Positions 50,770 to 58,627 of a DNA stretch of 58,627 nt are shown here, piece after piece; the first letter of the stretch is position 1; each line of letters starts with the position of its first letter. This DNA comes from Dolichospermum sp. ST_sed8 (GTDB lineage Bacteria > Cyanobacteriota > Cyanobacteriia > Cyanobacteriales > Nostocaceae): contig JAKOGY010000004.1 of the NCBI GenBank assembly GCA_028658405.1, positions 1 to 58,627 on the forward strand, read 5' to 3'. A program made the translations under genes and the position numbers. The notes under the pieces are model-generated. The model saw only the letters and a list, made by a program, of their open reading frames with translations, searched no databases and had not been told where the DNA came from.

Positions 50770-52506
50770 ATAGAGACTATCTTTGGCAATATTCAAGGTT
50801 TGAAGTCCAGTCAGCTAAAACAACTCCAGCGGCTGTACCACCAACGCATATCTGGTGATTGCATTACTACAACTGAGTTTGCTCAACGTTTAGCAGCAAT
50901 TAGTACAGAAATTAATCAACCTGTTTGTACTTACATTAACCGTCGCGGACAAGTGATTCGGGTCGGTGTAGGTAATCCGCGTCAAACCCAAATTCCGCCT
51001 CTAGAACTGCCTCGTTATGGTGCAGAACGTCTGAGCGGTATTCGTTGTTTATCTACTAATCTCAAGTCAGAACCACCGAATGAGTCAGCATTGACAGCGA
51101 TGGCTTTACAAAGGTTGGATGTCTTAGTAGTTTTAAATATTACTGGGGGAGGATTTACTAAACGTGGTGGTGGTTCAACTGGATACGTGAAAGAAGCTTA
51201 TTTAGCGCATCTGGTAGCCAATAATAGACAGTTAGTGACTACTCAATCCTCTGGTATGAGTATTCCAGAGGCCGGAATATATTCCCACATATCACCACCT
51301 TTAAGTTTAGATGCTTTAGCCGATCAGGATTTTCTAGACTTAGTGGCAGGTTTAGAAGAGGAATTTAGTCGGGAATATATAGCTCAAGAAGTAGATGATG
51401 ATCATGATCGAGTGCTGGTTGTTGGGGTGTTAACGGAAAACACCAATCAGCAACAATTCCAAGATATCATGGTGGAATTGACACGGTTAGTGGATACGGC
51501 TGGAGGTGTTGTATTACAAATATTACAACAAAAGCGATCGCGCATTCATCCCCAAACAGTCATCGGTGAAGGTAAAGTCCAAGAAGTTGCCCTGACGGCG
51601 CAAACTTTAGGTGCTAACTTAGTAGTGTTTGATCGTGATCTTTCACCTTCCCAAGTCCGCAACTTAGAAGCGCAAATTGGTGTCAGAGTCGTTGACCGCA
51701 CCGAAGTAATTTTAGATATCTTTGCCCAACGCGCTCAATCTGGTGCAGGTAAATTACAGGTAGAACTAGCACAGCTAGGGTATCTGCTGCCACGACTCAC
51801 TGGCAGAGGTCAATCCATGTCCAGATTAGGGGGTGGTATTGGCACAAGAGGACCTGGTGAAACCAAACTAGAAACAGAACGCCGAGGTATTCAAAAACGG
51901 ATTTCTCGACTGCAACACGAAGTCAATCAATTACAAGCGCATCGTTGCCGATTACGTCAGCGGCGACAACATCAAGAAGTTCCTTCGGTGGCTTTGGTGG
52001 GTTATACCAACGCTGGTAAATCTACTTTACTTAACGCCCTCACCAATTCAGAAGTATACACGGCTGACCAACTGTTTGCCACTCTTGACCCCACAACCCG
52101 ACGCTTAACACTTCCCCATGCGGAGACGGCCGCACCCCAGGAAACTCTAATGACGGATACTGTAGGGTTCATCCATGAATTACCTGCATCTCTAATGGAT
52201 GCCTTCCGGGCAACTTTAGAAGAAGTTACAGAAGCGGATGCTTTACTGCACTTAGTAGATTTATCTCATCCTGCTTGGTTAAGTCATATTCGCTCAGTTC
52301 GGGACATACTCGCGCAAATGCCGATTACACCAGGACCGGCATTAGTTGCTTTTAATAAAATTGATCAAGTTAATAGTGAAACACTGGCTTTGGCTAGAGA
52401 AGAGTTTCCTTTAGCAGTGTTTATTTCTGCTAGTCAGCGTTTAGGACTGGAAACTCTGCGTCAGCGGTTATCCCTATTAATTCAGTACGCTGTTGGTGAT
52501 GATTAG
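50770..52506 (+). CDS. hflX: GTPase HflX
   Basis: This ribosome-associated GTPase rescues stalled ribosomes. It has the cyanobacterial N-terminal extension, the HflX domain (TVIGEGKVQEVALTA, VVFDRDLSPSQVRNLE, DIFAQRAQSGAGKLQVELAQL, GRGQSMSRLGGGIGTRGPGETKLE) and the G domain (G1 GYTNAGKST, G3 DTVGFI, G4 NKID). The only conventional start is a TTG at 50800 (568 residues) with a badly placed ribosome binding site. The same frame upstream reads ETIFGNIQGLKSSQ, resembling the usual N-terminus, and begins at an ATA (50770), just after an in-frame TAA. I extend the call to the ATA; the true start is unsettled. Confidence 0.88.
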   Translation: METIFGNIQGLKSSQLKQLQRLYHQRISGDCITTTEFAQRLAAISTEINQPVCTYINRRGQVIRVGVGNPRQTQIPPLELPRYGAERLSGIRCLSTNLKSEPPNESALTAMALQRLDVLVVLNITGGGFTKRGGGSTGYVKEAYLAHLVANNRQLVTTQSSGMSIPEAGIYSHISPPLSLDALADQDFLDLVAGLEEEFSREYIAQEVDDDHDRVLVVGVLTENTNQQQFQDIMVELTRLVDTAGGVVLQILQQKRSRIHPQTVIGEGKVQEVALTAQTLGANLVVFDRDLSPSQVRNLEAQIGVRVVDRTEVILDIFAQRAQSGAGKLQVELAQLGYLLPRLTGRGQSMSRLGGGIGTRGPGETKLETERRGIQKRISRLQHEVNQLQAHRCRLRQRRQHQEVPSVALVGYTNAGKSTLLNALTNSEVYTADQLFATLDPTTRRLTLPHAETAAPQETLMTDTVGFIHELPASLMDAFRATLEEVTEADALLHLVDLSHPAWLSHIRSVRDILAQMPITPGPALVAFNKIDQVNSETLALAREEFPLAVFISASQRLGLETLRQRLSLLIQYAVGDD

Positions 52507-52778
52507 GGTATGAAACTTCCAAATAAAAAAATATCCCAAATTCTTTTGTGGTGCAGGCATCTTGGCTGCTAATAATACAAGGACGGGCAGGATGCCCATC
52601 CCACAAGATTGGAACATTTTTTTGTGAAGTTCTCTATATAGAAGCAAGAGCAGGAACAAGAATCTTGGGGTAGGAAAGCAATTTATGTGTTTTTTCTCTC
52701 TTTCTTCCTTCTTCCTTCTTCCTTCTTCCTTCGTGTACTTCGCTCCTTCGTGGTTCATTCACTCCTAACTCCTAACTC
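52507..52778. other. Intergenic region with hairpin repeat and GAAGGAA tract
   Basis: 52551-52608 contains GCAGGCATC, GACGGGCAGG and ATGCCCATCCCACA, related to the hairpin at 32623-32688. 52690-52760 repeats CTTCCTTCTTCC and CTTCGTGGTTCATTC, resembling the interior of the 121-bp MITE but without its ends. No gene is seen. Confidence 0.6.
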
Positions 52779-53324
52779 CTATTCCTGTTTCATTAAAGTC
52801 AGTTCAATATAATTTTCACTGGGTTGTTTAATGCTCACTTCTACATTAGGACCAAAATATTTGGTCATTTTTTCCTGCTTTTGTTGCCAGGTATCAAAGG
52901 TGATTAGTGGTGAATCAAATTCTAGAATTAGGGTATAAGCTCCATTAATTTCGGTTTCTCGCAAACCGGTGACGACTGGTCTGACTTCGTCTGTGGGACT
53001 TAAACCTAGATAAGCCAGGGCTAAATCTAGATGGGATTTTTGCCCATAACAGAAGCGGGTGATGTCCTTGCGGATTTTAGTCTGTGTGACTGTTGCTTGT
53101 TGCTTTCTGAGTTCTAGGATTGATGGTGTGGTAATTTTGCTGAAGGGGATAGGTTTAAGCTCATTAGCTTTGAGGGCTAAACCTCCCAGTAATAGCGGAA
53201 AACCATAGAAAAAGCCCACTAGATTGAGGGTAGCATTATCCGCAAAGTATGCTACAAAACCCGTGATAGTCAGTATACTACCTATTGTTAACCCAAGTGT
53301 TCCCAAAGAAATTCCGCCAAACAT
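52779..53324 (-). CDS. DUF2854 membrane protein
   Basis: The 181-residue protein begins MFGGISLGTLGLTIGSIL and has two N-terminal membrane spans (about 6-24 and 33-50, FFYGFPLLLGGLALKANEL), followed by a soluble domain. This pattern matches the DUF2854 family of cyanobacteria and chloroplasts; some plant homologues are chloroplast membrane proteins of unclear function. It is a single gene converging on hflX. Confidence 0.8.
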   Translation of the reverse strand: MFGGISLGTLGLTIGSILTITGFVAYFADNATLNLVGFFYGFPLLLGGLALKANELKPIPFSKITTPSILELRKQQATVTQTKIRKDITRFCYGQKSHLDLALAYLGLSPTDEVRPVVTGLRETEINGAYTLILEFDSPLITFDTWQQKQEKMTKYFGPNVEVSIKQPSENYIELTLMKQE

Positions 53325-53462
53325 AAGTTAAGATTTGTATAATTTATTTTCATCTTTTATTATCATCGCTGATTAGCGACAGATTGGGGAAGGGAAATAT
53401 TGAGATTTTTCCTTTTTGCGTTAAGTTTAGATTTGAAGTGTTTCAAAACTGGAAGCAAAAAA

Positions 53463-53645
53463 ATGGATATTCAGATAATTAAAGACCGAATTAGCACTGT
53501 TAAAGTTAAACGTGAACGGTTGCTGAGTTTATTAGAACAACCCAACTTAGGGACTTTAAGAGTTGATGTCAATCAAGCTTTGGAAGAGTTAGATGATTTA
53601 ATTGATGAGTTTAAACGAACTATTCCCGAAGCAGGAAATAATTAA
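53463..53645 (+). CDS. Small coiled-coil protein
   Basis: The 60-residue protein MDIQIIKDRISTVKVKRERL continues with LLSLLEQPNLGTLRVDVNQALEELDDLIDEF, a helical, charged and probably coiled-coil pattern. The ATG at 53463 has GGAAG at good spacing; a longer frame from 53400 (TTG start) lacks one. I do not recognise the family. Confidence 0.6.
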   Translation: MDIQIIKDRISTVKVKRERLLSLLEQPNLGTLRVDVNQALEELDDLIDEFKRTIPEAGNN

Positions 53646-53804
53646 CTTAAGTTGTTAGTTATCTAAATTGAAGCTGGTAATTGATAATTGTAATTATCAA
53701 TTACCTTTGGATTGATACGGTATATTACAGGTAAATGCGGTACTAATTCTAATCACAGAGCAATTATAAAACAAGTATTTTACCACTGATACGTAAATTT
53801 GTCA

Positions 53805-54239
53805 TTAAGCAGAGTGCAATCTTTCTTCTGGAAATGAAGAATATCTACCTCTGTTCCCTAACTGTCTGACTAAAGCAATAAGTTCCTTTGTGGGAATATC
53901 TTTTGTGCAAACTTTATCAAAGTGGTGCTGAGTTTTATTGTTCTGAAATGATGATTCATCTACAGATGAATAAGCCAAAATCTGGGTATTTGGGGATATG
54001 GCTTTGATGTAATTAGATGCTGACCAACCATCCATAATTGGCATTTGTAAATCGAGAATGATCACGTCAGGTCGATAGATTTGAACCATTTCTATAGCTT
54101 CTTGACCATTACTAGCTAACCCAACAACGTGAATATTTTCTTGAACAGAAAAAACTAGTTGTAGGCTTAAACGAGTGAGTTCATGATCATCAACTACAAG
54201 AACGCGCAACTTAGAAGAATCATGGGACAACATTAACAT
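53805..54239 (-). CDS. Single-domain response regulator
   Basis: The 144-residue protein is a receiver domain only: acidic pair VLVVDDHE (near 14-21), phospho-acceptor Asp in VIILDLQMPIMDG (near 60), Ser/Thr switch region ILAYSS and Lys in VCTKDIPTKEL. It has no output domain, so it probably works in a phosphorelay or by protein-protein contact. The receiver is of the NarL/LuxR type by its start. The sensor partner may be one of the window's kinases, but no sequence links them. Confidence 0.88.
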   Translation of the reverse strand: MLMLSHDSSKLRVLVVDDHELTRLSLQLVFSVQENIHVVGLASNGQEAIEMVQIYRPDVIILDLQMPIMDGWSASNYIKAISPNTQILAYSSVDESSFQNNKTQHHFDKVCTKDIPTKELIALVRQLGNRGRYSSFPEERLHSA

Positions 54240-54758
54240 TCCAGAAAAATAATAAATTGGAATCCTTACAGTTTATGAGTAAAGGTTAAATAATTCACTC
54301 TATCCCATGGGTGAATTTTAGGCATTAAAAGCTGATTTTGATGCAAAAATCGCATTAAAAAAATGTTCTTTTCGTATATTGCTGGTATGACAGATTGACA
54401 ACTTAACAAACTGGCATACTATCCTACTACATCATCTCCAAAATATGTTAATTATCACCGGATATCAATCCTAATGCCCTTAAAAATATACATTTAGTTT
54501 CATACTTGTGTAATTCCGAAGATTATTTTCTAAAATGTATCTAGGACTAATATTTGATTTTTGAAATATACTTTTGGTGGGCAATGCCCACTGGATAAGG
54601 GTTTTGGTGGGCATTGCCCACCCTACACTACTTAAAATTTTTCAAATATCATTTATGATTCCTAGATATATTGACTGAAGAAGAATTTACAAAACGGTAT
54701 GTAAATTCCAATCCAGAATTTAAGATTATTATTCACCTTTGCTGCAACTAATGAGAAT
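54240..54758. other. Intergenic region with a paired palindromic repeat
   Basis: 519 bases without a recognisable gene. 54576-54626 holds two copies of the GGTGGGCATTGCCCACC palindrome around a short spacer, as at 29048-29132. CTCTATCCCATGGG at 54298 resembles TTCTATCCCATGGG at 43409. Nothing else stands out. Confidence 0.55.
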
Positions 54759-56930
54759 TTAATTTATGCCAGCAGAGCGTAAAGTCATAGACATAATAGT
54801 TTTTTGAGAATTAGCTTCTGGACAGTTTTCACCAGGGCATCTTTGGATATAATTACCATCAGGTTGTAAGTCCCAAGCATGACGATTATCTGCCAACATA
54901 ATTCCTAAGATTTCTTGGAGATCTTTGGCAATTTCTTGGTCTTTAATGGGGGTAATTACTTCAACTCGGCGATCTAAATTGCGACGCATCCAGTCTGCAC
55001 TGCCAATATATATTTCTTCTTGACTATTGTTGTAGAAGTAAAATATGCGGGAGTGTTCCAAAAAGCGGCCAATAATGCTGATAACGCGAATATTGTCGCT
55101 AATATTTGGTAGTCCGGGACGTAAACAACATATCCCCCGAATAATCAGGTCAATTTTGACTCCAGCCCGAGAAGCTTCGTATAGAGCAAAAATGATTTGT
55201 GGATCAACTAGGGCGTTCATTTTGGCAACTATGCGCCCAGAAAATCCATTATGGGTATTTTCAATTTCGCGGTGGATTAATTCCAGAAAGCGATCGCGCA
55301 TATTCACAGGTGCTACCATAATTTCTCGATAGGATTTTTGGCGAGAGTAGCCTGTTAAGAAGTTAAACACATCTGTTAAATCTGCACCTAATTCTTCTCG
55401 ACAACTAAATAAGCCTAAATCTGTATAGAGTCGTGCGGTTTTCGGGTTATAATTACCAGTCCCAATATGTACATAACGGCGCATTTTATCTTTTTCCCGT
55501 CGCACTACTAGGACAATTTTGCTATGGGTTTTTAAACCGACTAAACCATAGACAACATGAACCCCAACTCTTTCTAAACGCCTTGCCCAATAAATGTTAT
55601 TTTCTTCATCAAATCGGGCTTTTAATTCCACTAATACGGAAACTTGTTTCCCATTTTCAGCCGCAGCAATTAAAGCATTAACTATGGGTGAGTCTCCAGA
55701 AGTCCGGTAGAGAGTCATTTTGATGGCTAGGACATTGGGATCATGGGCGGCACTAGTAATAAAGCGTACCACTGTACCAGAGAAGGATTGATAGGGATGA
55801 TGAACTAGTAAATCTTTTTCACGAATGATGGAAAAAAAGTCTTTTCCTTCTTCTGGTTCGAGAACTTCAGCATCAATATTCGGTTCTCTTAGTCGTTGTA
55901 AGCGGGAAGGAACGACGGATTGACGTGGGGAATCTTTAAGTTCTGGTAATGGTAGTGCCAGAAAATACATTAAATCTCGCAGTGCCAAAAGACCATCAAC
56001 TTCATAAATATCGCTTTCGGTTAATCCCAAATCTTCTAAGAGACGGGAACGCACTGATTGAGGGGTTTGGGAGCGAATTTCTAACCTGACGGTATTCCCA
56101 CCCATGCGACGTTTGCGAAGTTCCTGTTCAATGGCTAATAACAGGTCATCTGCTTCGTCTTCTTCCAATTCTAAATCAGCGTCACGGGTAATGCGGAAGG
56201 GGTGATATTCTTGAATATTCATCCCTGGGAATAGAGATTCTAGGTTATGAGCGATCGCTTGTTCTAAAGGAATCCCTGTCCAGTTAGCAGTTTTACCATT
56301 GTCTTGAATCCTCAACTCTGGGGGTAAGGGCAAAAATCTTGGTAAAACTTGAGGAACTTTGACTCTGGCAAAAAATTCCTCTTCGGTATCGGGATTTTTT
56401 ACCATCACGGCTAGATTTAAACTGAGATTAGAAATGTGGGGAAAGGGATGACTAGGATCAACAGCGAGAGGAGTCAGAACTGGAAAAACCTGTTCTTGAA
56501 AATAATTATCTAAGTAACTACGCTGTTTTTGATTGAGTTCTATGTAATCCAGAATATAAATTCCCTGTTGTACTAACAGTGGTTGAAGAATGTCCTCAAA
56601 TTCGGCGTTCAGTTTTTTGAGTTGAGGAATTAGTTGCAGACGGATATCATCTAGTTGTTGTTGTGGTGTGCGGCCATCGGGGGTTAATAAATTAACAGTA
56701 GCTTCTACCTGTTGCTTTAAAGCTGCTACTCGCACCATAAAGAACTCATCCAGGTTGGAACTAAAAATGGCCAAAAATTTCAGCCTTTCTAATAGAGGAG
56801 TTCTGGAGTCACAAGCTTCATGTAACACCCGATGATTAAATTCTAGCCAACTTAACTCACGGTTGATGTAGTATTGTGGATCACTCAAATTCATGGAAGC
56901 AGAATTCTTTTTTGGTTTCGGCATGATCAC
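54759..56930 (-). CDS. ppk1: Polyphosphate kinase 1
   Basis: The 723-residue enzyme reversibly polymerises the ATP gamma-phosphate into polyphosphate. It has the N-terminal PPK domain (YYINRELSWLEFNHRVLHEA), the middle domain (LAVDPSHPFPHISNLSLN), DLLVHHPYQSF, the phosphohistidine region LKTHSKIVLVVRRE and YVHIGTGNYNPKTARLYTDLGL, and the C-terminal SADWMRRNLDRRVEV. The start is MIMPKPKKN at 56930, with a second ATG two codons later. In the same window as phoD, it points to phosphorus storage and scavenging, though the two genes are distant. Confidence 0.96.
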   Translation of the reverse strand: MIMPKPKKNSASMNLSDPQYYINRELSWLEFNHRVLHEACDSRTPLLERLKFLAIFSSNLDEFFMVRVAALKQQVEATVNLLTPDGRTPQQQLDDIRLQLIPQLKKLNAEFEDILQPLLVQQGIYILDYIELNQKQRSYLDNYFQEQVFPVLTPLAVDPSHPFPHISNLSLNLAVMVKNPDTEEEFFARVKVPQVLPRFLPLPPELRIQDNGKTANWTGIPLEQAIAHNLESLFPGMNIQEYHPFRITRDADLELEEDEADDLLLAIEQELRKRRMGGNTVRLEIRSQTPQSVRSRLLEDLGLTESDIYEVDGLLALRDLMYFLALPLPELKDSPRQSVVPSRLQRLREPNIDAEVLEPEEGKDFFSIIREKDLLVHHPYQSFSGTVVRFITSAAHDPNVLAIKMTLYRTSGDSPIVNALIAAAENGKQVSVLVELKARFDEENNIYWARRLERVGVHVVYGLVGLKTHSKIVLVVRREKDKMRRYVHIGTGNYNPKTARLYTDLGLFSCREELGADLTDVFNFLTGYSRQKSYREIMVAPVNMRDRFLELIHREIENTHNGFSGRIVAKMNALVDPQIIFALYEASRAGVKIDLIIRGICCLRPGLPNISDNIRVISIIGRFLEHSRIFYFYNNSQEEIYIGSADWMRRNLDRRVEVITPIKDQEIAKDLQEILGIMLADNRHAWDLQPDGNYIQRCPGENCPEANSQKTIMSMTLRSAGIN

Positions 56931-57086
56931 CTAGATTAAGGCAGATATTGCCCATAGAGCATGAATATAAATATCTTAATTGCTACTGCATAGATTTTGA
57001 CAATTCTTGATCTAGAAACCTGATTAAGTTTTCAATCAAGGATAACTTCGTATAAAAAATTACATTAAAACTTGCCATTACTAATT

Positions 57087-58502
57087 ATGTTTCAAGCCAC
57101 TCGTCGCCGTTTAGCGATTTGGTACACGGCTATAACTGCAATTCTACTACTATTATTTGCTAGTGGAGTATATTTGTATGTTCGCAGTACATTAATTGAG
57201 AGAATTGACGATACATTAGATCACGTGGTGGAAGTTGTCGAGCGTTCTTTAGTAATTGAACCCATAAACTTACAACCTAATCAACTGCGAGTAAATGTAA
57301 AAGCTAGTTTTCCTAATAATGCCGAAAATGCTGAAGATGATCGCATTGATTTAGAGTGGTTTAGTCCGAATGGTCAATTAATGTGGTCAACTTTTTCGCA
57401 AATATTAGATATTCCTATTCATACCTATCATACTGGTGAAACTGTGCGAATAGAGGGAATAGGAGGATGGGGAGAATCTGCACAGTTATTTAGACAAGTT
57501 ACGAAAAGGATAGAAATAGGCAGACAGGTTTTAGGATATTTGCGAGTGAGTCATCCTTGGTTTGAAGTGACAAAACCCAGCCGAGAATTAATTTTTGATT
57601 TAGCTTTAGGGATTAGTTTAATGGTATTGGCTGTAGCTGCTAGTGGTTGGTTTTTATCTGGAAAGGCAATGGAACCAGTGGGGGAATCTTACCAACGCTT
57701 GAAACAATTTACTGCCGATGCTTCCCATGAATTAAGAAGTCCTATTGCTTTAATTCAAACTAATGTCCAAATTGCCTTAGCTGATTTAGATGCAGGGGAA
57801 GACAAAAATACAGTTGAATATAAACAACAATTAAAAGTTGTAGAAAGACTTACCCAAAGATTAGGAAAGTTAGTTAACGATTTGCTATTTTTAGCTAGAC
57901 AAGATAGTGGTATAAGCATGGATTTATTTTCATCTTGTCCTCTTGATGCTTTATTGATGGAAGTTGTCGAAGAACAACAATTTGTAGCTAGAGAAAAACA
58001 AATTAATCTGGTTTTGAATTTAGTTGATTCTCCTTTGACGGCAGTTAATCCTGAATTACTAGAAAACTGGTTTACTCTCACGGGGAATTGGGAGCAATTA
58101 GTGAGATTATTTACAAATTTAATTGGTAATGCTTTGCAATATACTCCAGCACAGGGAGTAATAAAAGTGGAGTTAGAAAGAATAGAGGGGATAAATCGAG
58201 TTACAGGAATGCGTTATACTAATTCTTGTTTACAAATAAACGTCAGTGATACGGGAATTGGTATTCCTGCGGATGCGCTACCAAAACTATTTGACCGCTT
58301 TTATCGAGTTGATCCAGCACGAACCCATAGAAACGAGAAAACGGCTACAGCTAAAACTACTGGTTCAGGATTAGGATTAGCGATAGCTATTGCTATTATC
58401 GAACATCATCAAGGACAAATTCAAGTGGCCAGCAATCTGGGAGAAGGTACTACTTTCACCGTTACCCTACCCATTTTACCCCCAAATAATAATCAAGTCT
58501 AA
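57087..58502 (+). CDS. Membrane sensor histidine kinase
   Basis: About 471 residues from the ATG at 57087 (MFQATRRRLAIW). It has two membrane spans (about 11-33 and 172-193) flanking a roughly 135-residue extracytoplasmic sensor domain, a HisKA domain with DASHELRSPIALIQ (His214) and a HATPase_c domain (LIGNALQYTP, DTGIGIPADAL, GSGLGLAIA). There is a short HAMP-like link. The frame also opens at a TTG (57072), but the ATG is preferred. No response regulator is adjacent; the next gene is beyond the window. It is divergent from ppk1. The stimulus is not known. Confidence 0.9.
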   Translation: MFQATRRRLAIWYTAITAILLLLFASGVYLYVRSTLIERIDDTLDHVVEVVERSLVIEPINLQPNQLRVNVKASFPNNAENAEDDRIDLEWFSPNGQLMWSTFSQILDIPIHTYHTGETVRIEGIGGWGESAQLFRQVTKRIEIGRQVLGYLRVSHPWFEVTKPSRELIFDLALGISLMVLAVAASGWFLSGKAMEPVGESYQRLKQFTADASHELRSPIALIQTNVQIALADLDAGEDKNTVEYKQQLKVVERLTQRLGKLVNDLLFLARQDSGISMDLFSSCPLDALLMEVVEEQQFVAREKQINLVLNLVDSPLTAVNPELLENWFTLTGNWEQLVRLFTNLIGNALQYTPAQGVIKVELERIEGINRVTGMRYTNSCLQINVSDTGIGIPADALPKLFDRFYRVDPARTHRNEKTATAKTTGSGLGLAIAIAIIEHHQGQIQVASNLGEGTTFTVTLPILPPNNNQV

Positions 58503-58627
58503 ACTATGATTTGTTTGATTCATGTGATTTTTATGACTAATGACCAATCAAGTCTGAACTATGATTTGTTTGATTTTTATGACCAATGACCAATGACTAA
58601 TCAAGTCTGAACTATGATTTGTTTGAT
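58503..58627. repeat. Tandem repeat array related to 44181-44425, cut by window end
   Basis: Units containing CTGAACTATGATTTGTTTGA occur three times, separated by CCAATGACC-type heptamers. The shared core CTGAACTATGATTT is the reverse complement of the core of the 29-bp array upstream of nnr. The array runs off the window. Confidence 0.7.

Overview
The window comes from a cyanobacterium, most likely a filamentous heterocyst-forming one of the Nostocales with a low-GC genome. The evidence is psbI (photosystem II), the cyanobacterial-type order tRNA-Trp / secE / nusG / rplK / rplA / rplJ / rplL, the HIP1 octamer GCGATCGC (for example at 587-594), many 7-bp tandem repeats (STRR type), and cyanobacterial families such as DUF4351, DUF2854, DUF3769 and AAA-like/WD40 proteins. 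The genus cannot be fixed from this sequence alone; a Dolichospermum/Anabaena-like organism is an inference.

Layout. 0-5 kb: glgP, then two copies of one promoter-leader-peptide cassette that bracket a DUF4351 nuclease-like gene. 5-9.5 kb: a hexapeptide acyltransferase, psbI and a DUF3769/OstA-like envelope protein. 9.6-14 kb: a two-gene histidine kinase module. 14.1-16.1 kb: phoD, a Tat-exported alkaline phosphatase, split by a 450-bp insertion. 16.2-23.5 kb: a Uma2 protein, a SagB-like oxidase, an alpha/beta hydrolase, a Ser/Thr kinase and a broken PD-(D/E)XK gene that hosts an IsrB (OMEGA) element. 23.6-34 kb: an ABC exporter pair, two AAA-like NTPases with different output domains, an ABC1/UbiB kinase and manC. 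34-45 kb: an LCP protein, pentapeptide proteins, murJ, mgtE, pyrB, a protein with an internally repeated domain, a SPOR-like protein and nnr. 46-50.5 kb: the ribosomal protein and transcription cluster on the minus strand, with an L10 leader and attenuator. 50.7-58.6 kb: hflX, DUF2854, a small coiled-coil protein, a receiver-only regulator, ppk1 and a membrane histidine kinase.

The most notable system is an RNA-guided nuclease family pair. At 21.8-23.1 kb lies an isrB gene (RuvC-like, no HNH) with a probable omega-RNA directly upstream. At 14,234-14,683, on the minus strand, lies what looks like an internally deleted relative. It keeps a left end plus omega-RNA-like segment and a right end but has lost the protein gene. 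It interrupts phoD exactly between the Tat signal peptide and the catalytic domain; removing 450 bp restores a single in-frame 527-codon phoD. No TnpA transposase is visible in the window.

The rest of the accessory signal is small palindromic and MITE-like DNA. It includes a 121-bp element with AGTAGTCTGTCAA ends (three copies), several families of hairpin repeats, 7-bp and 29-bp tandem arrays, and one hairpin repeat translated in frame inside nnr. All functional statements rest on reading motifs by eye; no database search was run.
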